A DNA stretch of 64,000 nucleotides from Cherax quadricarinatus (lineage: Eukaryota > Arthropoda > Malacostraca > Decapoda > Parastacidae). The DNA is taken from the NCBI RefSeq assembly GCF_038502225.1, contig NC_091374.1, positions 1,998,909-2,062,908 on the forward strand, read 5' to 3'. Position numbers and translations under genes: made by a program. Of the stretch, positions 42,236 to 56,100 are shown in pieces (position 1 is the first letter of the stretch; every line of letters starts with the position of its first letter). Below the pieces are notes generated by a model, which was given only the letters and a program-made list of their open reading frames with translations, was not told where the DNA came from and did not search any database.

Positions 42236-44338
42236 GAGGCTGCTGAGAGCTGCTAGTGACTGCATGTTGCTGAGAGCTGCTAGTGACTGTATGCTGTTGA
42301 GAGCTGCTAGTGACTGTATGCTGCTGAGAGCTGCTAGTGACTGTATGCTGCTGAGAGCTGCTAGTGACTGTATGCTGCTGAGAGCTGCTAGTGACTGTAT
42401 GCTGCTGAGAACTGCTAGTGACTGTATGCTGCTGAGAGCTGCTAGTGACTGTATGCTGCTGAGAGCTGCTAGTGACTGTATGCTGCTGAGAGCTGCTAGT
42501 GACTGTATGCTGTTGAGAGCTGCTAGTGACTGTATGCTGCTGAGAGCTGCTAGTGACTGCATGTTGCTGAGAGCTGCTAGTGACTGTATGCTGCTGAGAG
42601 CTGCTAGTGACTGTATGCTGCTGAGAGCTGCTAGTGACTGCATGTTGCTGAGAGCTGCTAGTGACTGCATGTTGCTGAGAGCTGCTAGTGACTGTATGCT
42701 GCTGAGAGCTGCTAGTTACTGTATGCTGCTGAGAGCTGCTAGTGACTGTATGCTGCTGAGAGCTGCTAGTGACTGTATGCTGCTGAGAGCTGCTAGTGAC
42801 TGTATGCTGCTGAGAGCTGCTAGTGACTGCATGTTGCTGAGAGCTGCTAGTGACTGTATGCTGCTGAGAGCTGCTAGTGACTGTATGCTGCTGAGAGCTG
42901 CTAGTGACTGTATGCTGCTGAGAGCTGCTAGTGACTATGCTGCTGAGAGCTGCTAGTGACTGTATGCTGCTGAGAGCTGCTAGTGACTGTATGCTGCTGA
43001 GAGCTGCTAGTGACTGTATGCTGCTGAGAGCTGCTAGTGACTGTATGCTGCTGAGAGCTGCTAGTGACTGTATGCTGCTGAGAGCTGCTAGTGACTGTAT
43101 GCTGTTGAGAGCTGCTAGTGACTATATGCTGTTGAAAGGTGCTAGTGACTGTATGCTGTTGAGAGCTGCTAGTGACTGTATGCTGTTGAGAGCTGCTAGT
43201 GATTGTATGCTGTTGAGAGCTGCTAGTGACTATATGCTGTTGAGAGCTGCTAGTGACTGTATGCTGTTGAGAGCTGCTAGTGACTGTATGCTGTTGAGAG
43301 CTGCTAGTGACTGTATGCTGCTGAGAGCTGCTAGTGACTGTATGCTGCTGAGAGCTGCTAGTGACTGTATGCTGCTGAGAGCTGCTAGTGACTATGCTGC
43401 TGAGATTTGCTATTGACTGCATGCTGCTGAGAGCTGCTAGTGACTGTATGCTGCTGAGAGCTGCTAGTGACTGTATGCTGCTGAGAGCTGCTAGTGACTG
43501 TATGCTGCTAGTGACTGTATGCTGCTGAGCGGCTAGTGACTGTATGCTGCTGAGAGCTGCTAGTGACTGTATGCTGCTGAGAGCTGCTAGTGACTGTATG
43601 CTGCTGAGAGCTGCTAGTGACTGTATGCTGCTGAGAGCTGCTAGTGACTGTATGCTGCTGAGCGGCTAGTGACTGTATGCTGCTGAGAGCTGCTAGTTAC
43701 TGTATGCTGCTGAGAGCTGCTAGTTACTGTATGCTGCTGAGAGCTGCTAGTTACTGTATGCTGCTGACAGCTGCTAGTGACTGTATGCTGCTGAGAGCTG
43801 CTAGTGACTGTATGCTGCTGAGAGCTGCTAGTGACTGAATGCTGCTAGTTACTGTATGCTGCTGAGAGCTGCTAGTGACTGTATGCTGCTGAGAGCTGCT
43901 AGTGACTGTATGCTGCTGAGAGCTGCTAGTGATTGTATGCTGCTGAGCGGCTAGTGACTGTATGCTGCTGAGAGCTGCTAGTTACTGTATGCTGCTGAGA
44001 GCTGCTAGTTACTGTATGCTGCTGACAGCTGCTAGTGACTGTATGCTGCTGAGAGCTGCTAGTGACTGTATGCTGCTGAGAGCTGCTAGTTACTGTATGC
44101 TGCTGAGAGCTGCTAGTTACTGTATGCTGCTGACAGCTGCTAGTGATTGTATGCTGCTGAGAGCTGCTAGTGACTGGATGCTGCTGAGAGCTGCTAGTGA
44201 CTGTATGCTGCTGAGAGCTTCTAGTTACTGTATGCTGCTGACAGCTGCTAGTGACTGTATGCTGCTGAGAGCTGCTAGTGACTGGATGCTGCTGAGAGCT
44301 GCTAGTGACTGTATGCTGCTGAGAGCTGCTAGTGACTG
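42236..44338. repeat. 27-bp minisatellite
   Basis: About 78 units of 27 bp: ctgctgagagctgctagtga then ctgtatg. Shortened units (ctgctgagcggctag; tatgctgctagtgac) appear after 43500. A block with ctgctgacagctgctag and gttact recurs near 43690, 43970, 44080 and 44210. The two long forward frames and their reverse shadows are due to the 27-bp period. Confidence 0.95.
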
Positions 44339-44371
44339 TCATTATTGCGGCTAAATCTTATATTGCCATCA

Positions 44372-44556
44372 CTGTGGATATAATGTAACTTGTGGATATA
44401 ATGTAACTTATGGATATAATGTAACTTGTGGATATAATGTAACTTATGGATATAATGTAACTTGTGGATATAATGTAACTTATGGATATAATGTAACTTG
44501 TGGATATAATGTAACTTATGGATATAATGTAACTTATGGATATAATGTAACTTAAG
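44372..44556. repeat. 18-bp minisatellite
   Basis: Ten units of tggatataatgtaactta or ...cttg (18 bp); the two forms nearly alternate, giving a 36-bp dimer. Confidence 0.94.
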
Positions 44557-44701
44557 TATTGTTGAATTCAACGTTAAAATAATTTCTTTGATAAATAGAT
44601 CAAGGTTGACTTATTGTGTCCATTAGACTGGCTAAAAACCACTATTTGATGGTAAAAATAGGCCGAGAGCTGGAGCTTCACCCAGAAGACACAACTTGCA
44701 C

Positions 44702-44790
44702 ACACACTCTTGTAGCGACCAGTGAAGAGGCGGGATCAGGAGCTGTGACTCGACCCCTACAACCACAGTTAGGTGAGCACACACACACAC
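44702..44790 (+). mobile_element. AC-tailed interspersed repeat
   Basis: cttgtagcgaccagtgaaga, ggcgggatcaggagctgtga, ctcgacccctacaaccacag, then ttaggtgagcac and an AC tract. Same family as 13186-13318. The following 44791-45049 is unique with no gene seen. Confidence 0.7.
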
Positions 44791-45049
44791 GACAGCTACA
44801 GCGATCAACAGGACAAGTTATGGGGTGTCAGGTGTCACAGATAATGTCAGTCACATCACTAGTAATTCACAGCTGTACCACACTAGCACCGCAACACAAG
44901 TGACACAGCCACAACAACACCACTCCCTGGCAGCAGTAACAGTCACAGCGTCATAACAGCAGCGGCGCTCATATCACAGCACAACTTGCGGTGCCAACAC
45001 TTACAACAGCACAGAAATAACAGCGGGGAGACAGTGTATTGCAACTGGG

Positions 45050-45758
45050 AGAATGGTGGGAGGCAAGGTGAGATGGAGGACGTGGAGGGAACGAAGGAGG
45101 GACTGGAGGGAAGGATGGAGTGACTGGAGGGAAGGAGGAACTGAGGGAAGGAAGAACTGGAGGGAAGGAAGGAGGGACTGGAGGGAAGGAAGGAGACGCT
45201 GGATGGAAGGATGGAGTGACTGGAGGGAAGGAAGGAGGGACTGGAGGGAAGGAAGGAGGAACTGCAGGGAAGGAAGAACTGGAGGGAAGGAAGGAGTGAC
45301 TGGAGGGAAGGAAGGAGTGACTGGAGGGAAGGAAGGAGGAACTGGAGGGAAGGAAGGAGGAACTGGAGGGAAGGAAGGAGTGACTGGAGGGAAGGAAGGA
45401 GTGACTGGAGGGAAGGAAGAAGGGACTGGAGGGAAGGAAGGAGGAACTGCAGGGAAGGAAGAACTGGAGGGAAGGAAGGAGTGACTGGAGGGAAGGAAGG
45501 AGTGACTGGAGGGAAGGAGGAACTGGAGGGAAGGAAGGAGGGACTGGAGGGAAGGAGGAACTGGAGGGAAGGAAGGAGGGACTGGAGGGAAGGAAGGAGG
45601 GACTGGAGGGAAGGAAGGAGGGACTGGAGGGAAGGAAGGAGGGACTGAAGGGAAGGAAGGAGGGACTGGAGGGAAGGAAGGAGGGACTGAAGGGAAGGAA
45701 GGAGGGACTGGAGGGAAGGAAGGAGGGACTGGAGGGAAGGAAGGAGGGACTGAAGGGA
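45050..45758. repeat. 21-bp purine-rich minisatellite
   Basis: About 34 units of 20 to 21 bp: ggagggaaggaaggagtgac and ...gggac. Only one pyrimidine pair (ct or tg ct) interrupts the purine strand per unit. Possible triplex or G-quadruplex former over 0.7 kb. Confidence 0.94.
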
Positions 45759-45792
45759 ATAAATATTTTACCTTTTAATGCAACACTTCAAT

Positions 45793-48700
45793 AATTCCAA
45801 TAGGTACTGGAGTTCATTCCAGCAGGTACTGGAGTGTCTTACACAGAATATAACATTCCAGCAGGTACTGGAGTGTCTTACACAGTATACAACATTCCAG
45901 CAGGTACTGGAGTGTCTTACACAGAATATAACATTCCAGCAGGTACTGGAGTATCTTACACAGTATATAACATTCCAGCAGGTACTGGAGTGTCTTACAC
46001 AGAATATAACATTCCAGCAGGTACTGGAGTGTCTTACACAGTATACAACATTCCAGCAGGTACTGGAGTGTCTTACACAGAATATAACATTCCAGCAGGT
46101 ACTGGAGTATCTTACACAGTATATAACATTCCAGCAGGTACTGGAGTGTCTTACACAGAATATAACATTCCAGCAGGTACTGGAGTGTCTTACACAGTAT
46201 ATAACATTCCAGCAGGTACTGGAGTGTCTTACACAGTATATAACATTCCAGCAGGTACTGGAGTGTCTTACACAGAATATAACATTCCAGCAGGTACTGG
46301 AGTATCTTACACAGTATACAACATTCCAGCAGGTACTGGAGTGTCTTACACAGAATATAACATTCCAGCAGGTACTGGAGTGTCTTACACAGTATATAAC
46401 ATTCCAGCAGGTACTGGAGTGTCTTACACAGTATATAACATTCCAGCAGGTACTGGAGTGTCTTACACAGTATATAACATTCCAGCAGGTACTGGAGTGT
46501 CTTACACAGTATATAACATTCCAGCAGGTACTGGAGTGTCTTACACAGAATATAACATTCCAGCAGGTACTGGAGTATCTTACACAGTATATAACATTCC
46601 AGCAGGTACTGGAGTGTCTTACACAGTATATAACATTCCAGCAGGTACTGGAGTGTCTTACACAGTATATAACATTCCAGCAGGTACTGGAGTGTCTTAC
46701 ACAGTATATAACATTCCAGCAGGTACTGGAGTATCTTACACAGTATATAACATTCCAGCAGGTACTGGAGTGTCTTACACAGTATATAACATTCCAGCAG
46801 GTACTGGAGTGTCTTACACAGTATATAACATTCCAGCAGGTACTGGAGTGTCTTACACAGTATATAACATTCCAGCAGGTACTGGAGTGTCTTACACAGA
46901 ATATAACATTCCAGCAGGTACTGGAGTATCTTACACAGTATATAACATTCCAGCAGGTACTGGAGTGTCTTACACAGTATATAACATTCCAGCAGGTACT
47001 GGAGTGTCTTACACAGTATATAACATTCCAGCAGGTACTGGAGTGTCTTACACAGTATATAACATTCCAGCAGGTACTGGAGTATCTTACACAGTATATA
47101 ACATTCCAGCAGGTACTGGAGTGTCTTACACAGTATATAACATTCCAGCAGGTACTGGAGTGTCTTACACAGTATATAACATTCCAGCAGGTACTGGAGT
47201 GTCTTACACAGTATATAACATTCCAGCAGGTACTGGAGTGTCTTACACAGTATATAACATTCCAGCAGGTACTGGAGTGTCTTACACAGTATATAACATT
47301 CCAGCAGGTGCTGGAGTATCTTACACAGTATATAACATTCCAGCAGGTACTGGAGTGTCTTACACAGTATATAACATTCCAGCAGGTACTGGAGTGTCTT
47401 ACACAGTATATAACATTCCAGCAGGTACTGGAGTGTCTTACACAGTATATAACATTCCAGCAGGTACTGGAGTGTCTTACACAGTATATAACATTCCAGC
47501 AGGTACTGGAGTGTCTTACACAGTATATAACATTCCAGCAGGTACTGGAGTATCTTACACAGTATATAACATTCCAGCAGGTACTGGAGTGTCTTACACA
47601 GTATATAACATTCCAGCAGGTACTGGAGTGTCTTACACAGTATATAACATTCCAGCAGGTACTGGAGTGTCTTACACAGTATATAACATTCCAGCAGGTA
47701 CTGGAGTATCTTACACAGTATATAACATTCCAGCAGGTACTGGAGTGTCTTACACAGTATATAACATTCCAGCAGGTACTGGAGTGTCTTACACAGTATA
47801 TAACATTCCAGCAGGTACTGGAGTGTCTTACACAGTATATAACATTCCAGCAGGTACTGGAGTGTCTTACACAGTATATAACATTCCAGCAGGTACTGGA
47901 GTGTCTTACACAGTATATAACATTCCAGCAGGTACTGGAGTGTCTTACACAGTATATAACATTCCAGCAGGTACTGGAGTGTCTTACACAGTATATAACA
48001 TTCCAGCAGGTACTGTAGTGTCTTACACAGTATATAACATTCCAGCAGGTACTGGAGTATCTTACACAGTATATAACATTCCAGCAGGTACTGGAGTGTC
48101 TTACACAGTATATAACATTCCAGCAGGTACTGGAGTATCTTACACAGTATATAACATTCCAGCAGGTACTGGAGTGTCTTACACAGTATATAACATTCCA
48201 GCAGGTACTGGAGTGTCTTACACAGTATATAACATTCCAGCAGGTACTGGAGTATCTTACACAGTATATAACATTCCAGCAGGTACTGGAGTGTCTTACA
48301 CAGTATACAACATTCCAGCAGGTACTGGAGTGTCTTACACAGTATATAACATTCCAGCAGGTACTGGAGTATCTTACACAGTATATAACATTCCAGCAGG
48401 TACTGGAGTGTCTTACACAGTATATAACATTCCAGCAGGTACTGGAGTGTCTTACACAGTATATAACATTCCAGCAGGTACTGGAGTGTCTTACACAGTA
48501 TATAACATTCCAGCAGGTACTGGAGTGTCTTACACAGTATATAACATTCCAGCAGGTACTGGAGTGTCTTACACAGTATATAACATTCCAGCAGGTACTG
48601 GAGTGTCTTACACAGTATATAACATTCCAGCAGGTACTGGAGTGTCTTACACAGTATATAACATTCCAGCAGGTACTGGAGTGTCTTACACAGTATATAA

Positions 48701-51700
48701 CATTCCAGCAGGTACTGGAGTGTCTTACACAGTATATAACATTCCAGCAGGTACTGGAGTGTCTTACACAGTATATAACATTCCAGCAGGTACTGGAGTG
48801 TCTTACACAGTATATAACATTCCAGCAGGTACTGGAGTATCTTACACAGTATATAACATTCCAGCAGGTACTGGAGTATCTTACACAGTATATAACATTC
48901 CAGCAGGTACTGGAGTGTCTTACACAGTATATAACATTCCAGCAGGTACTGGAGTGTCTTACACAGTATATAACATTCCAGCAGGTACTGGAGTATCTTA
49001 CACAGTATATAACATTCCAGCAGGTACTGGAGTGTCTTACACAGTATATAACATTCCAGCAGGTACTGGAGTATCTTACACAGTATATAACATTCCAGCA
49101 GGTACTGGAGTGTCTTACACAGTATATAACATTCCAGCAGGTACTGGAGTGTCTTACACAGTATATAACATTCCAGCAGGTACTGGAGTATCTTACACAG
49201 TATATAACATTCCAGCAGGTACTGGAGTATCTTACACAGTATACAACATTCCAGCAGGTACTGGAGTATCTTACACAGTATATAACATTCCAGCAGGTAC
49301 TGGAGTGTCTTACATTGTATAACATTCCAGCAGGTACTGGAGTATCTTACACAGTATATAACATTCCAGCAGGTACTGGAGTGTCTTACACAGTATATAA
49401 CATTCCAGCAGGTACTGGAGTGTCTTACACAGTATATAACATTCCAGCAGGTACTGGAGTGTCTTACACAGTATATAACATTCCAGCAGGTACTGGAGTG
49501 TCTTACACAGTATATAACATTCCAGCAGGTACTGGAGTGTCTTACACAGTATATAACATTCCAGCAGGTACTGGAGTGTCTTACACAGTATATAACATTC
49601 CAGCAGGTACTGGAGTGTCTTACACAGTATATAACATTCCAGCAGGTACTGGAGTATCTTACACAGTATACAACATTCCAGCAGGTGCTGGAGTATCTTA
49701 CACAGTATATAACATTCCAGCAGGTACTGGAGTGTCTTACACAGTATATAACATTCCAGCAGGTACTGGAGTGTCTTACACAGTATATAACATTCCAGCA
49801 GGTACTGGAGTGTCTTACACAGTATATAACATTCCAGCAGGTACTGGAGTATCTTACACAGTATATAACATTCCAGCAGGTACTGGAGTGTCTTACACAG
49901 TATATAACATTCCAGCAGGTACTGGAGTGTCTTACACAGTATATAACATTCCAGCAGGTACTGGAGTGTCTTACACAGTATATAACATTCCAGCAGGTAC
50001 TGGAGTGTCTTACACAGTATATAACATTCCAGCAGGTACTGGAGTATCTTACACAGTATATAACATTCCAGCAGGTACTGGAGTGTCTTACACAGTATAT
50101 AACATTCCAGCAGGTACTGGAGTGTCTTACACAGTATATAACATTCCAGCAGGTACTGGAGTGTCTTACACAGTATATAACATTCCAGCAGGTACTGGAG
50201 TGTCTTACACAGTATATAACATTCCAGCAGGTACTGGAGTATCTTACACAGTATATAACATTCCAGCAGGTACTGGAGTGTCTTACACAGTATATAACAT
50301 TCCAGCAGGTACTGGAGTATCTTACACAGTATATAACATTCCAGCAGGTACTGGAGTGTCTTACACAGTATATAACATTCCAGCAGGTACTGGAGTGTCT
50401 TACACAGTATATAACATTCCAGCAGGTACTGGAGTGTCTTACACAGTATATAACATTCCAGCAGGTACTGGAGTGTCTTACACAGTATATAACATTCCAG
50501 CAGGTACTGGAGTATCTTACACAGTATATAACATTCCAGCAGGTACTGGAGTGTCTTACACAGTATATAACATTCCAGCAGGTACTGGAGTGTCTTACAC
50601 AGTATATAACATTCCAGCAGGTACTGGAGTGTCTTACACAGTATATAACATTCCAGCAGGTACTGGAGTGTCTTACACAGTATATAACATTCCAGCAGGT
50701 ACTGGAGTGTCTTACACAGTATATAACATTCCAGCAGGTACTGGAGTATCTTACACAGTATACAACATTCCAGCAGGTACTGGAGTATCTTACACAGTAT
50801 ATAACATTCCAGCAGGTGCTGGAGTATCTTACACAGTATATAACATTCCAGCAGGTACTGGAGTATCTTACACAGTATATAACATTCCAGCAGGTACTGG
50901 AGTATCTTACACAGTATATAACATTCCAGCAGGTACTGGAGTGTCTTACACAGTATATAACATTCCAGCAGGTACTGGAGTATCTTACACAGTATATAAC
51001 ATTCCAGCAGGTACTGGAGTATCTTACACAGTATATAACATTCCAGCAGGTACTGGAGTATCTTACACACTATATAACATTCCAGCAGGTACTGGAGTAT
51101 CTTACACAGTATATAACATTCCAGCAGGTACTGGAGTATCTTACACACTATATAACATTCCAGCAGGTACTGGAGTATCTTACACAGTATACAACATTCC
51201 AGCAGGTACTGGAGTATCTTACACAGTATATAACATTCCAGCAGGTACTGGAGTATCTTACACAGTATATAACATTCCAGCAGGTACTGGAGTGTCTTAC
51301 ACAGTATATAACATTCCAGCAGGTACTGGAGTGTCTTACACAGTATATAACATTCCAGCAGGTACTGGAGTATCTTACACAGTATATAACATTCCAGCAG
51401 GTACTGGAGTGTCTTACACAGTATATAACATTCCAGCAGGTACTGGAGTATCTTACACAGTATATAACATTCCAGCAGGTACTGGAGTGTCTTACACAGT
51501 ATATAACATTCCAGTAGGTGCTGGAATATCTTACACAGTATATAACATTCCAGTAGGTGCTGGAATATCTTACACAGTATATAACATTCCAGCAGGTACT
51601 GGAGTATCTTACACAGTATATAACATTCCAGCAGGTACTGGAGTATCTTACACAGTATATAACATTCCAGCAGGTACTGGAGTATCTTACACAGTATATA

Positions 51701-51889
51701 ACATTCCAGCAGGTACTGGAGTGTCTTACACAGTATATAACATTCCAGCAGGTACTGGAGTGTCTTACACAGTATATAACATTCCAGCAGGTACTGGAGT
51801 ATCTTACACAGTATATAACATTCCAGCAGGTACTGGAGTATCTTACACAGTATATAACATTCCAGCAGGTATTGGAGTATCTTACACAT
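45793..51889. repeat. 39-bp minisatellite, about 156 copies
   Basis: Units of 39 bp: acattccagcaggtactgga then gtgtcttacacagtatata. Variants are gta/gtg, agaatata/agtatata, tatacaac, and, at the right end, agtaggtgctggaatatc. Early units repeat with a 156-bp (4-unit) period. One small deletion at about 49316 shifts the frame. Because 39 is divisible by three and the unit lacks stops in several frames, frames of 1185, 1162, 907, 859, 746 and 610 codons are open on both strands. None has a start context, domain or splice support. Confidence 0.96.
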
Positions 51890-52068
51890 TTTATGCCCAG
51901 GATGCGACCCATGACAGTCAGTCGACTAACACACAGGTACCTATTCGTACTGCTAGGTGGACAGGGGCAGCAATTAGGTGTAAGGAAACTTGTCCACATC
52001 TTTCTCCGAGCCAGGGAATCGAACCCGGGAGCTTGTGATTGTGAGCTTGGCAACCAAACCTAGCCGAG
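51890..52068 (-). mobile_element. tRNA-derived SINE, 5' part
   Basis: On minus: A-box-like tttggttgccaagctcacaa near 52062-52043, B-box-like gggttcgattccctgg near 52028-52013, and body through tacctgtgtgttagtcgact to ggtcgcatcctgggcata at 51893. The tail is absent because the element gives way to the 39-bp array, so the array edge truncates the SINE. Confidence 0.7.
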
Positions 52069-52370
52069 GGTAAGCCAGCGGATGCTTAACCAGTGAATGG
52101 GTCATCAAGTGCTTAAAACCCGTGTCAGGAGACGCTGACAAATAAACCACCAGGGTGAAGTACGCGGCACTGCAGGGAGGGTAGGAGACGGAGGGCTTGA
52201 TGGATAGGAGGGAAGGAGGGTTGGAGGGAAGGAGGGATAGAGGGAAGGAGGTTTGGAGGGCTGGAGGGAGCCTCAAAGAGCAGACTGAGTGATTTACGAG
52301 AGGGTTACAAGCGGCCGCCGTTGAACTGCTACACAGTCCCACTATTTCTCTACCACCCTGTCACCAGCAC
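52069..52370. other. Spacer with short purine repeat
   Basis: Unique sequence with a short ggagggaaggagggttggag-type repeat at about 52185-52265. No gene recognised. Confidence 0.5.
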
Positions 52371-52620
52371 AGTCACGTGTGTCACCTTCACCAACTTGCA
52401 GGGACCTGGGTTCGTGCCCGGGCCAGGGCCGCCAGAAACACACCTCATACTACTGACTTTCTTTTGTCTCTGACTCACGAAATCGTAATGGCACGATTGC
52501 AAACAAACCATACCACGGACGGGGATAGAACCCGCGATCAGAGAGTCTCAAAACTGGTCTGGAGTTTCGAGACTCTCTGATCGCGGGTTCCATCCCCATC
52601 CGTGGTATGGTTTCTTTCTT
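52371..52620. mobile_element. tRNA-like SINE pair, head-to-head palindrome
   Basis: Inverted repeat with 50-bp arms (52505-52554 and 52564-52613) and a 9-bp loop. Each arm contains a B-box-like gggttc(t/c)atcccc and gagactctctgatcgcgg reading outward. The left copy continues on minus as gtttgcaatcgtgccattac to about 52440. Another tRNA-like box, gggttcgtgcccgggcc, is at 52409. Confidence 0.65.
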
Positions 52621-52689
52621 TTGTACTTAACAGTATTTTATTACCTGTAAACTAATATACATGTATACTGCGGAAAACAAATATATTTG

Positions 52690-52930
52690 TATCTTATGTT
52701 CGTCTTCACCTAACTGGAACTAGGTGCCCGGGTGTTAGGTGGCTGGCATCCTAAAAGGAGGGCCTAAAGACCCTCCCGGAAATAGGTTACCCTACCTGGT
52801 TTTCTTTAATCATCCTGGGCTAATATTCACCTACAGTAACAGACTGGTTGATCAGGCCCTGATCCACGGCGAGGCCTGGTAATGGACCGAGCCGCGGGGG
52901 CGTTGACCCTCCGAAACCTCCTCCAGGTAT
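52690..52930 (+). mobile_element. SINE-body piece and GC-rich interspersed repeat
   Basis: 52685-52745 (ttcacctaactggaactagg ... gggtgttaggtggctggcat) is a diverged SINE body in forward orientation. 52838-52930 (gactggttgatcaggccctg, atccacggcgaggcctggta, gaccgagccgcgggggcgtt) belongs to the family at 23998-24112. The following 52931-53125 is unique. Confidence 0.55.
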
Positions 52931-53125
52931 ATACTTAACCTATGGCTGCTAAGAGGTGGTTATCAGTGTCCCGAACGAGAGGACTCTGGGAATTAAGTCT
53001 GCTGACATAAGTTTGTGTATATATGTTTAAACTGATAAAATGTGCTTACAGAAGACAAGCAGGATGTGAGAAGTTAATATGCTGTGTTTATAGGCAAATG
53101 TTGTGGTAAATGTATGAAGTGGCAA

Positions 53126-56100
53126 GTTGTTAACCAGGGATATGTTACCAAGGTTGTTCAGTAACCAGGGATATGTTATGTTACCAAGGTTGTTCAGTAA
53201 CCAGGGATATGTTACCAAGGTTGTTCAGTAACCAGGGATATGTTATGTTACCAAGGTTGTTCAGTAACCAGAGATATGTTATGTTACCAAGGTTGTTCAG
53301 TAACCAGGGATATGTTATGTTACCAAGGTTGTTCAGTAACCAGAGATATGTTATGTTACCAAGGTTGTTCAGTAACCAGGGATATGTTACCAAGGTTGTT
53401 CAGTAACCAGGGATATGTTATGTTACCAAGGTTGTTCAGTAACCAGGGATATGTTATGTTACCAAGGTTGTTCAGTAACCAGGGATATGTTATGTTACCA
53501 AGGTTGTTCAGTAACCAGGGATATGTTATGTTACCAAGGTTGTTCAGTAACCAGAGATATGTTATGTTACCAAGGTTGTTCAGTAACCAGAGATATGTTA
53601 TGTTACCAAGGTTGTTCAGTAACCAGAGATATGTTATGTTACCAAGGTTGTTCAGTAACCAGAGATATGTTATGTTACCAAGGTTGTTCAGTAACCAGAG
53701 ATATGTTATGTTACCAAGGTTGTTCAGTAACCAGGGATATGTTATGTTACCAAGGTTGTTCAGTAACCAGAGATATGTTATGTTACCAAGGTTGTTCAGT
53801 AACCAGAGATATGTTATGTTACCAAGGTTGTTCAGTAACCAGGGATATGTTATGTTACCAAGGTTGTTCAGTAACCAGAGATATGTTATGTTACCAAGGT
53901 TGTTCAGTAACCAGAGATATGTTATGTTACCAAGGTTGTTCAGTAACCAGAGATATGTTATGTTACCAAGGTTGTTCAGTAACCAGAGATATGTTACCAA
54001 GGTTGTTCAGTAACCAGGGATATGTTATGTTACCAAGGTTGTTCAGTAACCAGGGATATGTTATGTTACCAAGGTTGTTCAGTAACCAGAGATATGTTAC
54101 CAAGGTTGTTCAGTAACCAGGGATATGTTATGTTACCAAGGTTGTTCAGTAACCAGGGATATGTTATGTTACCAAGGTTGTTCAGTAACCAGAGATATGT
54201 TACCAAGGTTGTTCAGTAACCAGGGATATGTTATGTTACCAAGGTTGTTCAGTAACCAGGGATATGTTATGTTACCAAGGTTGTTCAGTAACCAGAGATA
54301 TGTTATGTTACCAAGGTTGTTCAGTAACCAGGGATATGTTATGTTACCAAGGTTGTTCAGTAACCAGAGATATGTTATGTTACCAAGGTTGTTCAGTAAC
54401 CAGAGATATGTTATGTTACCAAGGTTGTTCAGTAACCAGAGATATGTTATGTTACCAAGGTTGTTCAGTAACCAGAGATATGTTATGTTACCAAGGTTGT
54501 TCAGTAACCAGGGATATGTTATGTTACCAAGGTTGTTCAGTAACCAGGGATATGTTATGTTACCAAGGTTGTTCAGTAACCAGGGATATGTTACCAAGGT
54601 TGTTCAGTAACCAGAGATATGTTATGTTACCAAGGTTGTTCAGTAACCAGGGATATGTTATGTTACCAAGGTTGTTCAGTAACCAGGGATATGTTATGTT
54701 ACCAAGGTTGTTCAGTAACCAGGGATATGTTATGTTACCAAGGTTGTTCAGTAACCAGGGATATGTTACCAAGGTTGTTCAGTAACCAGGGATATGTTAT
54801 GTTACCAAGGTTGTTCAGTAACCAGGGATATGTTATGTTACCAAGGTTGTTCAGTAACCAGGGATATGTTACCAAGGTTGTTCAGTAACCAGGGATATGT
54901 TACCAAGGTTGTTCAGTAACCAGGGATATGTTACCAAGGTTGTTCAGTAACCAGGGATATGTTATGTTACCAAGGTTGTTCAGTAACCAGGGATATGTTA
55001 CCAAGGTTGTTCAGTAACCAGGGATATGTTATGTTACCAAGGTTGTTCAGTAACCAGGGATATATTACCAAGGTTGTTCAGTAACCAGGGATATGTTATG
55101 TTACAAAGGTTGTTCAGTAACCAGGGATATGTTATGTTACCAAGGTTGTTCAGTAACCAGGGATATGTTATGTTACCAAGGTTGTTCAGTAACCAGAGAT
55201 ATGTTATGTTACCAAGGTTGTTCAGTAACCAGAGATATGTTATGTTACCAAGGTTGTTCAGTAACCAGAGATATGTTATGTTACCAAGGTTGTTCAGTAA
55301 CCAGAGATATGTTATGTTACCAAGGTTGTTCAGTAACCAGGGATATGTTATGTTACCAAGGTTGTTCAGTAACCAGAGATATGTTATGTTACCAAGGTTG
55401 TTCAGTAACCAGGGATATGTTATGTTACCAAGGTTGTTCAGTAACCAGAGATATGTTATGTTACCAAGGTTGTTCAGTAACCAGAGATATGTTATGTTAC
55501 CAAGGTTGTTCAGTAACCAGAGATATGTTATGTTACCAAGGTTGTTCAGTAACCAGGGATATGTTATGTTACCAAGGTTGTTCAGTAACCAGAGATATGT
55601 TATGTTACCAAGGTTGTTCAGTAACCAGGGATATGTTATGTTACCAAGGTTGTTCAGTAACCAGAGATATGTTATGTTACCAAGGTTGTTCAGTAACCAG
55701 AGATATGTTATGTTACCAAGGTTGTTCAGTAACCAGGGATATGTTATGTTACCAAGGTTGTTCAGTAACCAGAGATATGTTATGTTACCAAGGTTGTTCA
55801 GTAACCAGGGATATGTTATGTTACCAAGGTTGTTCAGTAACCAGAGATATGTTATGTTACCAAGGTTGTTCAGTAACCAGAGATATGTTATGTTACCAAG
55901 GTTGTTCAGTAACCAGGGATATGTTATGTTACCAAGGTTGTTCAGTAACCAGGGATATGTTACCAAGGTTGTTCAGTAACCAGGGATATGTTATGTTACC
56001 AAGGTTGTTCAGTAACCAGGGATATGTTATGTTACCAAGGTTGTTCAGTAACCAGAGATATGTTATGTTACCAAGGTTGTTCAGTAACCAGGGATATGTT

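Noticed and set aside
45768..52038. Frames of 1185, 1162, 907 and 859 codons as repeat proteins
   Set aside because: Overlapping open frames on both strands follow from a 39-bp unit without stops. Kept only as a low-interest check, not as genes.
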